Of a stretch of DNA of 64,000 nt, positions 13,261 to 25,450 are shown piece by piece (position 1 is the stretch's first letter; each line of letters opens with the position of its first letter). Below the pieces are notes generated by a model, which saw only the letters and a program-made list of their open reading frames with translations, made no database searches and was not told where the DNA came from. Location of the stretch: assembly GCA_030340625.1 (NCBI GenBank), contig JAOPHQ010002288.1:62001-126000 (forward strand). The letters run 5' to 3'. The position numbers and the translations under genes were made by a program. Source of the stretch: Merluccius polli (lineage: Eukaryota > Chordata > Actinopteri > Gadiformes > Merlucciidae).

Positions 13261-13723
13261 GCTATAAATGGCTACAGGTAACCTACACGTGGGTTTTATC
13301 TTGTATCTGCTTTTTGCGAAGTTATTGCTGCTCTGTTCCCTTCTCGGATACCAGACCCAGGAGGACCTCAGCAGGCTGCTTTAGCGGTATGGGCAAGGTG
13401 CTTTTTTTTTTAGCTTTTCCTTACATTTGCATATTGAAAGTATCATATCTCCTGCCATATGTGTCACATCGGTATCACATTTGCTGGAGCAATGAGAAGG
13501 GCAGAAAAAAGCAAAAGGTGTTTGAGTTGAAGTGTGAAAAAGGGCCGCCGGGCTGCAGGGTGTGGTGCGGGGGCTGCTGGCAGACCCTCCGCTGGCCGCA
13601 GCCTGTTGACTCAGACCTCCGCGCCAGACCTCAGACTCCCTCCCAGCCAGGGGGACAGAGGTGAAGGGGGAGACTCAAGGACCTCTATCCTCCTCCCTTG
13701 TATCGACAACATCTTCTAATATC

Positions 13724-13740
13724 TCCCCCCCCCCCCCCCC

Positions 13741-13803
<63 letters not shown>
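13724..13803. repeat. poly-C plus (CT)n microsatellite in crispld2 intron 1
   Basis: About 18 C are followed by roughly 60 bp of CT dinucleotides. Confidence 0.95.
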
Positions 13804-13805
<2 letters not shown>

Positions 13806-14021
13806 CTGTATTTTTAACCCATTTTTAACTAATCTGTTATGGTTGTAAACCAAATGATCCATATATTATGGCTATTCTTGCATTTAGTCATCTGTGGAAA
13901 CATAGTTTACTTGTTAATTATTTGCTTCAGATTTCTCCCTGAGTATAAGTGACCAACACAATGAATTGGTTTGTGCTGTGATAGGTTGCTCTTTCATGTT
14001 CATGATGATTATGGTGGCGAT

Positions 14022-14320
14022 TAAGGGGTGACACATTTTTTGATTGTGATTCACTATTAGTGGGAATTATCATTTTTGCATAACAATTTTCATTTTCGCT
14101 GAAAAAACTATTAACATTTGTTGGGGGTCTGTACCAAACAAACGTCTGGAGTAAAAATGTGTAGGCCAGGGCATCTCAGCAATACAGTACTTAATGTATA
14201 ATGGTGTTATTAATTTACATTTACACATTTTACCCTTATCAAAAAAATTGCAGCTCCTGCTATTGGATATTACACTTGGCCATATTGTGATTTCGACATT
14301 TTGATTAATTGTTCAGCCTA
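14022..14320 (-). mobile_element. hAT-like MITE, 299 bp, crispld2 intron 1
   Basis: Reading on the minus strand it begins TAGGCTGAACAATTAATCA and continues with the CAATATGGCCAAGTG motif typical of a widespread teleost MITE. It is flanked by near-identical 8-bp duplications, GTGGCGAT (14014-14021) and GTGGCCAT (14321-14328), as expected for hAT insertion. The same family, in the other orientation, lies at 21342-22154. It has no coding capacity. Confidence 0.75.
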
Positions 14321-14725
14321 GTGGCCATACCCTTGCGTGTGTGTGAAGAATGGTAAGTTGCATATCTGTTCCCGATGACCAGATGACACCAGGTGTAGTT
14401 AAATACCCGGGAAGAGAAGATCATTTGTTTTATTAAATGGACGTCTACTTGACATGGAAGCTAACAGTGTTGGATTGCTTTAGTTTCATTCTCTCCGCTG
14501 GTGTTTGAGTGAATATTGGGCTTGCATGCCTGGACTTGAGACTGGGTCCACCATGTTGGCTTGCAGCGGGGGAGAGCCCCTCATGGAGTGCTTGTTCCTC
14601 CCTGCAGGTCGTGTGTCCGGAGGAGCAACAACAAAAGCCATCGTCCACGCACCTCCACCAGCGCTCTGTACCACCGCCTCAGACCCCCACGCGGGACAAC
14701 CCGACCACAGGGTCAGACGACCACC

Positions 14726-16354
14726 ATGACGTGCCTACAGACTCTGGTCTTCCTCCTCGGCCTGGCGCTGTGTGCCGGGCCGAGCGCCGGCCTCTATCTG
14801 CCCGAGTCCAAGGAGCTCCGGCAGCTTCTCAGCCGCTACCGGGAGGACATGGACCAGAACAGCACCGGCAGGAGCCGCCGCGCCGTCCGCTGGTCCGACC
14901 GTGAGGAGATCATCCAGCTGCACAACAAGCTGAGGGGGGGAGTTTACCCCACCGCTTCCAACATGGAGTACATGGTGAGACCCCCTTCGTTTCACAATGA
15001 ATAACCCTAACCCTCCATTTGAAATAGAAATGTTACCTGATTGACAGTGCTTAGGTTGGAGGTCTGCCTCAGCACAGATGCATGTTGTTTTGCTGTACTT
15101 TTCTGTTCTTGTGTTGGTCTACTATAGAGAGCCTTTGTTTTGATATTGCATGCTTGTAGAGCAGTGATTGATGTGTAACCTAAACAAAGAGCGTTGGGTG
15201 GATAAAGAAAGCCTTCTTCTCTGCTGGAAAAGATGATCTTAGATGGCGGGTTGTCACTAGCATTCCAGGCCTCGCTTTTTTTAGGACGGAAATTAACGTT
15301 GACTCAACCCTCACCTTTTACATTGGAAAGCGGGGGGGTGGGGGGGGGGGTTTGAACATAGGATACCAGCAAAGGTATTGAAAGGAAAATTATAGCATCA
15401 ATGAATGTAGTCCAGTAAAGTATGAGTATAACATGGCATTCTTTAGTAGGAAAGGGGGTAAATAGAGATATGGAAAAACAACTGGTGACGAGGTTACGTG
15501 GGGCACAATGGCGGTCTGTATGTCTGGAGGTCGGCTGGGATAGGAAAGGATCGGAGGTTTCCCTCTTCCCGGTGGGTTTCCAAGCTTTTCCAAGTGAAAA
15601 CTAAGTCAACGACGGCACATAGTGCTGTTTTGTATCTCACTTTGTTTGTATTTGTGGGTGCATTCGGAGACCACCACGGTGGAAATGTACTGGGGGAATT
15701 TGAGCCCAACTAAAAGGAAACCTCTCTGGTTGCTAATCCTGCTCATCCTAACTCCCTATCTTAATTTGTTAGTCTTGTTGCGTAATTCATTTACAGCAGA
15801 TGTGGCTCATCTCATCTTATCATGCAGACAAATGAACTTGTTCCACTCCTATGTCCTCTTCCCCTCATCTCCCCCCCCCCCCCCCCCCCCCCCCAGGTAT
15901 GGGACGATGAGTTGGAAAGATCAGCCACTCATTGGTCTGAGGAGTGCCAGTGGGAGCACGGACCCCAGACCCTGCTCATGTCTATTGGGCAGAATCTAGC
16001 TGTTCACTGGGGCAGGTATACAAGTCTCTTGCACACACGCACGCACGCACACACACACACACATACACACATACGCGTCAACTCAACATGATTTTCTGGG
16101 AGCAGTATGTTGTTCCATGCTGAGTCATAAAGCCTGTGGTATGTGTGAATGAGCCGTTGCTTGCTGCACCAGTACAGTGTGTGTGCGACCGACTTTGTTC
16201 CGTGTTAGTGTGGGTGTAGGGTCGTGTCTTTCTGGAGGGCGGGTGCAGCATGGGGTAGGTGCTGTAAATTGCTCTTTCATGTGAGGACTGTGTGCGGAAC
16301 CGCTTCTTGTTACCTCAGCAGATATCCAGCAGACAGAAACCTGCTTTCTCTGCC

Positions 16355-16393
<39 letters not shown>

Positions 16394-16773
16394 TTTTTAC
16401 GGCAGCAAAATGTACTACAAAGCATTTTCCCTCCCCTGCTCTGCCACTGGCCATTTATGCACTTGGCACTTTTCAATACCGTAAAAAGCGATGTTTACAA
16501 CAGGGACTGGCTTTGATTTGTCTGGCTGTGTTGCTATGTTTAGTTTTTCCTTGTGTTTTTTCAGCCGGGTCTGATTTCCTGTGCTATGGACAGGAACAAG
16601 TTGTAGTTCTGTATGTCAGGTCAAATCCAGACTGATTATTTGAGTCTTGAGAGAAGGGGAAGGCTAGAGAGCTAGCTAGGCTGGTGTAGTGCATTGAAAG
16701 CTCAGCCAAAACACAGACCATCTCTGCCAGAATATTCCCCTTGGCCCCTGTTGGCTTGATGCAATGCCATTTG

Positions 16774-16831
<58 letters not shown>

Positions 16832-16917
16832 TCTCTGTGTTTGGATGGATGGATGTGTGTGACTGAATCTGTGCCTGCATCTTTCTGTTTGTTTGTTTGT
16901 GTGTGTGTGTGTGTATT

Positions 16918-16959
<42 letters not shown>

Positions 16960-19900
16960 TGGTGCGTGTGTGCATGTGTGTCTAATTCATTCATATAAAC
17001 ATGCCTTTCTGTGGCATCCAACTTGCAGGTACCGCTCGCCAGCCTACCATGTCCAGGCCTGGTATGACGAGGTGAAAGACTACACCTATCCCTACCCCCA
17101 GGAATGCAACCCCTGGTGTCCAGATCGCTGCTCAGGGCCCATGTGCACCCATTATACACAGGTACAAGATGCACCCATTACATTATACGAAGGTACAAGA
17201 TGTACCCATTACATTATACACAGGTCCAAGATGCACCCATTATACACAGGTACAAGATTCACCCATTATACACAGGTCCAAGATGCACCCATTACATTAT
17301 ACACAGGTCCAAGATGCACCCATTATACACAGGTACAAGATTCACCCATTATACACAGGTCCAAGATGCACCCATTACATTATACACAGGTCCAAGATGC
17401 ACCCATTACATTATACACAGGTCCAAGATGCACCCATTACATTATACACAGGTACAAGATTCACCCATTATACACAGGTACAAGATGCAGTGTTATAAAG
17501 CCATTCATAAACTCAACCCTGCATCAGGTTCTTATACAGTAGAGGGGGGAGGGGTCATGGTAGCTCCAATGCAGAGGGTCGTTAAAGGAAGAGAAACCAT
17601 TCCTACAAGGGAATTGACCAGACCTATTAATTCCCCGGCCTTAACTTTGTATTTGTATTTTTCAAAATAAACTCTCCTGCTCCTGCCTGCACCTTAAAAA
17701 AAACCCAATCACTGGCATCTGGGAGCCATTCCCAGACATACCAGTCTCCTCGCTGCTTGACCTATTTTCCCTCAGAGACGGGTTCATTGCCACATTGCAG
17801 TATCCTCATTCTCCGCCTGTCCTTCATTTCCGGGAGAATGGGTTATATACAGTGGTCCAGTCGGCCTCACCCACAGATACTGTGAACCTTCTTACACAGT
17901 TACAAACATCATTACAGACATCATGACATACATCGTGGTCTGTAATGAGGCATTGGCTGTTCCTAGTAAAGTTGTGTATTTATAGACATTATCAATTAAT
18001 GTGGTTTCTGTACCATGTACCTCCTATCTCTATATAAAAAAAATACTATTTAAGTCAGGTGTAAATATTGGCCCATTTCCCATCCTACACCAAAATAAGG
18101 AAAATGAAAAACAAGAAAAACAAACTTCCCGTACGATGTGCATCTCTAACTGGGATGAAGTAAGTGAGCAGACACATGTCTCTGACCCTAGGGCCCCATA
18201 ATATGAATCTGTCTCTGTAGACTGTCACATAGTTCTTCTGGTAAATCCTTGGGAGGGCTGAAAGAGGTCTGTGTGCCTTGTCTTGGCAATCATGCATAAC
18301 CATCCTATGATGATTTCTGCTAACATAGGAATGTTGCGTTCTTCTCTTTATTAGCTGGTCTGGGCAACCACTACCCGAGTGGGGTGTGCTGTGCACACAT
18401 GTCCAAGGATGAACGTTTGGGGAGAAGTATGGGAGAATTCTGTTTACCTCGTTTGCAACTACTCCCCCAAGTAAGATATTCCTCCCTCACGTACCACCAT
18501 GAATTAACATCTATGCTGTCTCCAGCCTTGTGAACATGCTCTCTACTTCATACACAATAGACATATGTAGCCAGTTATCTCACAGCATGTAGTGAATGTA
18601 GCACTAGTGGTAGCAGGGCCAGCCTTACCATGCCTGAGTATTTGCCTGAAAAGTGTGCTTGACATATTGAGGTCATTAAAACTCCTGTAAAAAGTAAGAA
18701 TAGAAAAATAATGACGGGAAGGGAAAGAAAAATATAAGCTGACCAGCCACTGCAGAGGCAACAGGGAGTGTTTTTAGGAGCCTTTGGGACTAATGAGTAT
18801 TAAGTGTAGATTATGTGCCAAAAAATACTGGAATAATTACATGAGCAGGGGTGCAGACACTGACACTTGAATGAGGATTAGTTTCCATCCAGTCAAGCTG
18901 CCCCGTGTTGTGTCCCTCCCCAGAGGCAACTGGATCGGAGAGGCTCCGTATCAGCATGGACGTCCTTGCTCCCAGTGCCCCCCCAGCTATGGAGGAGGCT
19001 GCAAGAACAACCTGTGCCACAAAGGTGAGCCAAACTCATAAAGCCAAAGCCAAAATCATCTGATTGGTAAAGCTGAATACTTACGCCTAAACAAATATAT
19101 TTCCCCATTTTATTAGACACAAACACTCGCACCGAGTCTGAGGATATGAATGAGGTGGAGAAGCCTCAGGTCCCATCGCTCCCGCGTCCCACCACCAAGC
19201 CAGCTCCTAAACCCAAACCTGCTGCCCCAAGGAAACCTACCGCCAGGCCACCCAGCCCTAGGGGTATCCCCCCCAGGACCTCCTCTGCTAAGACGCCGAG
19301 TCCCACCCACCTAGGTAGCAATCCATCTTTGGCTTGTAATTCTGCACGTTTCATTTCTATAAAGCTCGGTTCTGTCTTCCACATCTCTTCCATGTTTCGT
19401 CTGATGTCTCGTTTGCTCCTCAGCTCAAAACATTAAGTGTGAAACCAGGCTGCGTGACAAGTGCAAAGGAGCAACTTGCAACAGGTCAGTATTTCCTGTT
19501 TAATATACAGTATGTGTATGTTGTATTCTTTTTGTATGTTGTATTGCTTTATAATTATCACGGTGATCCTTCCTAACTCAAACCAATGTCGTGTCGCCAA
19601 CTCTTTTTTGAATCTGCAGATATAAATGTCCTGCAAACTGTTTGAATAAGAAAGGAAATGTGTGGGGTACTCTCTTTTATGATGTGGTAAGTCATTCTGA
19701 ATCTCACATTTCTACACTGCACAAACATTGATAGGGAATGTCCCTCATGCCAGTCTTCACTGTATTTATCACAGCTATCAAGTATTTGCCGCGCCGCCAT
19801 CCATTTTGGTGCGGTTGATAACAACGGGGGTTTTGTGGACGTTACCAGAATGGACAAGTTTCCATTCTTTGTCAAGGCCACTAAAAACGGCATTGAATCC

Positions 19901-20123
19901 CTCAGGTAAACATTGCTGCTTTGCTGCAAGTTTAATACCAAGAGAGTACTACGATCGCACTCACATTTACTTGTGCAATTACATTTATGACAGGATTACT
20001 GTGACTTCAAATGCAATATGAATGAGTAGCAGTGGCGGCTGGTGACTTTAGAAATGGGGGAGGACAGGAGGCATCTTTCAGGAGTTATTATTCTTGATGA
20101 ACCCATGATGTATTCTTTAAAAG

Positions 20124-20157
<34 letters not shown>

Positions 20158-23100
20158 GTACAGGTTATAGGCTACTCTGTGTACTGTTGGCACACTTTCA
20201 GCTTTTGTGTGAAGAAAGAGATACTGATACTAAGATTTGGTAATGGTTTACCGGTATTTCAACATTTGTTCTTTTTTATCTTTTTGATCTCCCTCTTGCC
20301 TCTCAAAAATAGTTTGGAGCAACCTCCTCTGCCTCTATGGACCAGCCTCCTCTGATGTGTAGTAATAAGTGTCATTTTCATAAGTCAGTACATACTCATT
20401 TTGTGGTTTTCTTTTACAGCAAATATAAACCTAGCAATGCGTTTTCGGTGGCCAAAGTGGAAGGTAAGCCAGGCTATTTTTCCTGAAGAATACCATGGCA
20501 ACATTTAATATGGCTTTTTCATTGCATCACATATCTGTACTACTTGGCTTTTCTTCTTAGAAATGTCCATTGACTGTTATACGACAGTGGCCGAAATCTG
20601 TCCCTTCAAGAAGTCCTCATCCAACTGTCCAAGGTAACTTCTACCTTCTATCATCAAATATAGTTCCAATGAAAACTAAATGCTAATGATGATATAATAA
20701 TAATAATAAAAAAAAAAAAATGACATTTCATATTTCAGTAGAATATGTGGTTGAACATTACACTATTGCATACAATATAGGGTGTACACACAGTAAAAAG
20801 GACATGCACACAATAGAATCAGATACTGCCCTATACATGTATTCTAACGACAGCCACACATATTTATTCTCAATACATTACATGGCGGTTGAAAATATTC
20901 CATGGTTGCCAAAACAAGATATTCTTAAACTTGAATTGCGATGTTTGTATTGTTCTTTTAGAGTCTTCTGTCCAACCAGCTGCAAGGGCCAGCCATCCTA
21001 CTGGTCACCCGTTATTGGGAACACCATCTACAGTGATGTAAGTACCTCGGTACTCTTCATTCAGAACCAAAGATTGCATGAGCATCAACATCAATCGCAT
21101 GATTTATGTTAGAGGGATTGCAGACTGATTGAAGAGGGTTTCGGTGAGAGCACTGTAGTCTTTCTGGTGCAAAGCAACTGTGGATAGTCAACATTACAAG
21201 AAAGAGAGTGACGATGAAGTAGTACGATGCCAACGATGTGTCTCCCATTGCAGTGCCATGGGCACACATACTAGCTTAGCCTTGATGAGGCTAAAGAGAA
21301 GGAAGACAGTTGTATATATTTTTGTAATCAATAGTTTAAATTAGGGCTGAACAATTAATCAAAATGTTATCAAAATCGCAATATGGCCAAGTGCAATATC
21401 TAAATAGGAGCTGCAATAGAGTGGTGCAGGGATGATGTATTTTTGTAGGCCAACCAGGAAGTGAGCATCGCCCTGGGTTCCCTCGACAAAAAGCCAATGG
21501 GTTTTTCCATTGGATTTTGCATTATTGCAGAAAATAAGCTCTGTGGAAAACAACAATTTATGATACTTACACGTTTTGTTAAGCAAGATAATCTTTACCA
21601 ATGAACACTACTTTTATGACTTTTAATCGTCAGAATTTTTTTAACACACGTAAAAGCTTCAAAATTCACGAGTGGGTTATTTACTGACGTATCTTATGTC
21701 GTAAAACAAAACGTGTAAATCTCTTAAGCTTGTGTAAAACCACAGACCTTTTTCAGGCATCTAACCAAAAACCCATTCAAAAAACCCATTGACTTTGAGA
21801 CGAGTTAACTGGAAGTGCCAACATACGGACTTCCGGGTTTTAGGACTCATTCCTGCACCACTCTATTAGATTAGATTTAATAAAGGTAAAATGTGTAAAT
21901 ATAAATGTATAAAACCATTATAAATGAAGTACTGTAGTGCTGCAGAGATGCCCTGGCCTACACATCTTTTTCTCCAGATGTAAGAAAACATGTTTGTTTG
22001 GTACGGACCCCAACCAATGCCACATCATGATTCAAATATTTTTTCAGTGAAAAGAAAAAAATTGTGATGCAAAAATGACTCAGATTCCCTTTCTAGCAAT
22101 AGTGAATCATATCGCAATCGCAATATCTGTCAAAATAATGGCAATACGATTTTAGTTTAAATAAAAATGTGGATTGAATTGGACACGCCTCCATGGATTA
22201 CGCAAGCGATCAGATGCTGTTCCTCAATTCTTCATAACCTAAATGGTTATCACATTTCAGAGATGCTATGACAGGTCAAGCAGGGGAAGTTCCATCTGTG
22301 TTCATACCAGACACATTCATCTGGTCTAGACAGATGAGAAGCATGCAGGAGTGTGTGTGTGTGTGTGCGTGTGTGTTTAATTTTTGTTATTGCGGCTGGT
22401 GTCGGCCAACACTTATGTAATCATATATTAAGACAAATACTAAATAATTACAGCTCTTTGTCTGTGTATTGCACTACAAATAAATGTGCAAATATAAGAT
22501 TTCTTTGTTAATGGGTTTTATGTATAGCTTATTTATGATAAGATGTATTTTTTTACCCCCACAGAGCTCCAGTATATGCAAAGCTGCCATCCATGCTGGG
22601 GCGATCAAAGCAGAAGGCGGTTATGTAGATGTTGTGCCGCTGGTGAAGAGGAAGAACTACGTTGGAGTCCTGAAAAATGGCATTCAGTCTGAAAGGTAAC
22701 CCTTACACAAAACCATATTTAAAGCCATATTGGTTATAAAAGTCGTCATTATTGTGTGTGTGTGTGTGTGTGTGTTTGATTTTTTATTTTTTTTAAATGT
22801 CTTCATCAAAAAATGAAAATAGATATTCACTAGGGTAATAAGATGTAACTCTTGGCTGCTCTGAGTAGAAAGTGGGATGTGGAAAGACTGACAAAAGAAA
22901 GAAATACTCATACAGGCCCATTTCCCAGATATATTGACAAAGGCAGCCAAAGTATATGTTTTAGGTTTTGTATGTGATCATTGCACCCATATCCATTCCT
23001 CTTATCACCCATTCACCCTGTCTCCTAAATCATGCTCAACACTGTGGTCTGGTAGACCTTTGCCATGAAGGCCTCTGTGGCCCATACGGCCGGTGGTGTA

Positions 23101-24050
23101 ATGGTGTGGTGGAGTGAATGGGCCACACACAGGAGCTGTGCTTACTTTAACCACTGCATTTCAATGGAGTGAAACATGCTGAATGTTCAAAATGATCCTA
23201 GCTCAAGTACCGATCTAATGCAAAAAGTCCTTAGTCAGATCACTTGTATGGAGGACAATAGAAAGTTATAATGTGTAGAGGGGAGGGGGGACTGGCCTGT
23301 TGCTGTCAGTAATTATAGCCTATCCAATTACGCCAGGATTGAAAAGCTGCCGGCCACTGGTACAGTGTTTTTCTATGGCGATAATTACCTGGGATCTGAA
23401 ACCTATGGACTAGCTCATCCCTGACATCAGTTAGCATGGCGACATTTCAAGGCCTTTCAGTTAATGTGCCAATAATAGGTCGTCAAGCTAACAAGAGTCA
23501 GTATTGGTCATTGGAAAGGACTAAGCCAGCAGTATGGGAAGGTCTAAGCCAGCAGTATGGGAAGGTCTAAACCAGCAGTATGGGAAGGTCTAAACCAGCA
23601 GTATGGGAAGGTCTAAACCAGCAGTATGGGAAGGTCTAAACCAGCAGTATGGGAAGGTCCTAAACCAGCAGTATGGGAAGGTCTAAACCAGCAGTATGGG
23701 AAGGTCTAAACCAGCAGTATGGGAAGGTCCTAAACCAGCAGTATGGGAAGGTCTAAACCAGCAGTATGGGAACAATTTGCCAACATTTGAGTCACAATTC
23801 ACAATGTATTTATATACACTGTAAATGTCATTCTGTAGGACTCATGCATGGTATGATTACAGGATAGGCCAATCGGATATGCCAATTGGTCTTCTAGTTG
23901 TAATAAGGAATAACCTTGTGCTTCATTTCTGTACATGCAGCACATGGGTTTCATATTGATTCATGAAAGTCACTTTTCTGAATCATCTTTTTTTTCAGTA
24001 AGAGCAACACAGAAGGTGGCTCTTTCCGCACCTTTGCTGTAAGGGAGTGA
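14726..24050 (+). CDS. crispld2: crispld2, cysteine-rich secretory protein LCCL domain-containing 2 (complete, 516 aa)
   Basis: Coding exons: 14726-14974, 15897-16015, 17029-17161, 18355-18470, 18924-19024, 19117-19314, 19424-19484, 19620-19686, 19775-19905, 20420-20463, 20561-20633, 20962-21037, 22565-22695, 23999-24050. All introns are GT-AG and phases match. The start is the ATG at 14726 (Kozak CCACCATGA), directly before a signal peptide (residues 1-21); the longer upstream ORF is 5'UTR. A basic RSRR (49-52) could be a propeptide cleavage site. The CAP/SCP domain covers about 60-206, with LHNKLRG, IGQNLAVHWGRYRSP, YPYPQECNPWC, MCTHYTQ|LVWATT and VCNYSPKGNWIGE. A Pro/Lys-rich linker spans 241-305, then two LCCL domains cover about 307-400 and 410-512. 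The C-terminus is GGSFRTFAVRE. The family is secreted and binds glycosaminoglycans or lipopolysaccharide; CRISPLD2 is linked to lung and craniofacial development. Human CRISPLD2 is 497 residues. The predicted protein has no broken domain. Exon 4 is followed by amplified splice-donor repeats. Confidence 0.96.
15871..15894. repeat. poly-C tract serving as polypyrimidine tract of crispld2 exon 3
   Basis: About 24 consecutive C run directly into the AG acceptor at 15895-15896. Confidence 0.9.
16361..16392. repeat. (CT)n microsatellite in crispld2 intron 3
   Basis: About 15 CT units. Confidence 0.9.
16776..16960. repeat. (GT)n compound microsatellites in crispld2 intron 3
   Basis: Pure GT runs at about 16776-16823 and 16925-16958 are separated by GTTT/GGAT-type imperfect repeats. 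They end about 70 bp before exon 4. Confidence 0.9.
17162..17489 (+). repeat. Tandem array of duplicated crispld2 exon-4 5' splice sites
   Basis: Eleven units plus a partial twelfth, each GGT(A/C)CAAGAT(G/T)CACCCATTA followed by TACACA (26 bp) or CATTATACACA (31 bp). The unit matches the last 17 bases of exon 4 (TGCACCCATTATACACA) plus G|GTACAAGAT across the intron start. The array therefore repeats the exon end together with its donor. Unit starts fall at cumulative offsets 31, 62, 88, 114, 145, 171, 197, 228, 259, 290 and 316 from 17161. The exon-4 reading frame stays open through the array. Confidence 0.92.
20124..20156. repeat. (AC)n microsatellite in crispld2 intron 10
   Basis: About 16 AC units. 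Confidence 0.9.
21342..22154 (+). mobile_element. hAT-like MITE interrupted by a second MITE, crispld2 intron 13
   Basis: It begins TAGGGCTGAACAATTAATCA and is homologous, in opposite orientation, to 14022-14320. Identical 8-bp flanks GTTTAAAT lie at 21334-21341 and 22155-22162. The element is split at 21419-21863 by a different MITE; comparison with the other copy shows the uninterrupted sequence at the insertion point (GGAGCTGCAAT followed by a TAAA/GGTAAAATGTG stretch). Confidence 0.8.
21419..21863. mobile_element. Nested MITE with GAGTGGTGCAGG inverted ends, 445 bp
   Basis: The left end GAGTGGTGCAGG(G)ATGA is inverted at the right end (TCATTCCTGCACCACTC), with TA on both sides, suggesting a TA-target (Tc1/mariner-type) MITE. 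Its right half (21630-21863) is homologous in reverse to 43028-43265, confirming it as a dispersed family. It carries no ORF of note. Confidence 0.8.
22754..22775. repeat. (GT)n microsatellite in crispld2 intron 14
   Basis: About 11 GT units, 60 bp downstream of exon 14. Confidence 0.9.
23519..23771. repeat. 23-bp minisatellite in crispld2 intron 14
   Basis: About 11 near-identical copies of GGTCTAAACCAGCAGTATGG plus GAA. Two copies carry an extra C (GGTCCTAAACC). High uniformity suggests recent expansion. Confidence 0.95.
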
Positions 24051-25450
24051 GGCGCCTATACTCTATACTTGCTGTGAGAGAGTGAGGCTCCTACTTTAGA
24101 GACCAGAGACTCAAAGTTCCTCCAAGAACAGGAAGTGCCCAGCAGGATGGATATCATGGCAGCATCACTGTATCTGGATGAGAAAGAACACAAAAGTCAT
24201 TACAGAGGATTTCGCTTTTCTACCTAATAACCAGTATAAGTAACTTTCAGCATTTAGTGGACTTTTCTCTTCATCCAAGAATAAAGATGCATATATTTTT
24301 TAGAGATACATCTGTGAATGCAGAATGTTATGTTGAATCAAGATTTATTGAACAGCTGGTGCTAAAACTGTAAATCTTGATATTTGATTTAAATAAAATA
24401 GGAATCATATGTTTACATACAAATTATTAAATTACCTAAATTTCAAAATTGGTTTTAATACACAGGAATGTATACTGAACACACTGTATTTAATCATTTT
24501 GTACAGAATGTATTTGATACTGTGTTTGAAAAATTGAATACTATATTAAGAGTTTCTTTGTTATCAATGTAGATTTCCTCTGACTTTTCTTTTTTTTGGA
24601 TTCAAAATGTTTATCTAAATGTACGTCTCAATGTTATTTATAATTTATCCCTTTTCATTATGTTGTGCACAGATTTATTGTGGTGTGATAGGACCTGTGT
24701 TAAGAAAAATAATTGGGAAATGAAATTCTGGCACCACCTAAAGACAAATGAATGTTTTCATAGGTTACTTTGTTGCATTTAATGGGAAATTGCTGATAGC
24801 ATTTCTAAATCCAGCTCTGCATGTACTGCACAAGGATATTGCTATAATGGATTGTTGAGCAACCACCATTATAGTAAAGGTGCCTTGTAATTCACCATTA
24901 TAGAAGAGGCGTCTTTGTAATTCACCATTATAGTAGAGGCGTCTTTGTAATTCACCATTATAGTAGAGGCGTCTTTGTAATTCACCATTAGGGCGTCTTT
25001 GTAATTCTTTGTGTTAAGCATATTGAGATTTTCTTTAACATTAATATCACGATTATGATTCATATTACCATTAAAACAGGCGTATTCTGTCTGCCTTTCC
25101 TCTTAGCTTAAATGCAGATTACTTTTAAAACTGGCAAATTTAGCAAACCATATCTCCCCACATCTGATCAAAAATAAATACGTAATTTTACATTTTTATC
25201 CCTTAAACATATTTGGACTTCTGTATGCTACCTCAGGTCAAGTGCTATGGTAGCATTGCATTCTGTTTTGTATCGGGATTTTCAACAGTTTTGTACATTA
25301 ATGGACATAGTTTGTAAATACTTTTGATGTTTTGAGAAGTCCTTGTATAATAATATAATGAGTGAATGTGTTATCATATTGTTTTGATAAAGGCATTAAA
25401 TGGGTTCCTTTTTTTCACAGAATTGAAAAATAAAAATAGTAGTTACACAA
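24051..25450 (+). other. crispld2 3' untranslated region (approximate end)
   Basis: The sequence after the TGA stop is AT-rich, with AATAAA signals at 24280, 24392 and 25429. The last is followed by TAGTAGTTACACAACC and is a plausible distal poly(A) site. It contains a 30-bp minisatellite at 24866-25010. Confidence 0.55.
24866..25010. repeat. 30-bp minisatellite in crispld2 3'UTR
   Basis: About 4.5 copies of a unit containing ATTCACCATTATAGTAGAGG followed by CGTCTTTGTA. The period is a multiple of three, so it produces a spurious 10-residue protein repeat on the minus strand. Confidence 0.92.

Noticed and set aside
14561..14725. Upstream extension of the crispld2 reading frame
   Set aside because: The ATG at 14726 has an ideal context and directly starts a signal peptide. 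The upstream part crosses the likely acceptor at 14607 and has no hydrophobic leader.
16584..17174. 196-codon minus-strand ORF
   Set aside because: Antisense of GT repeats and crispld2 exon 4, with no recognisable domain.
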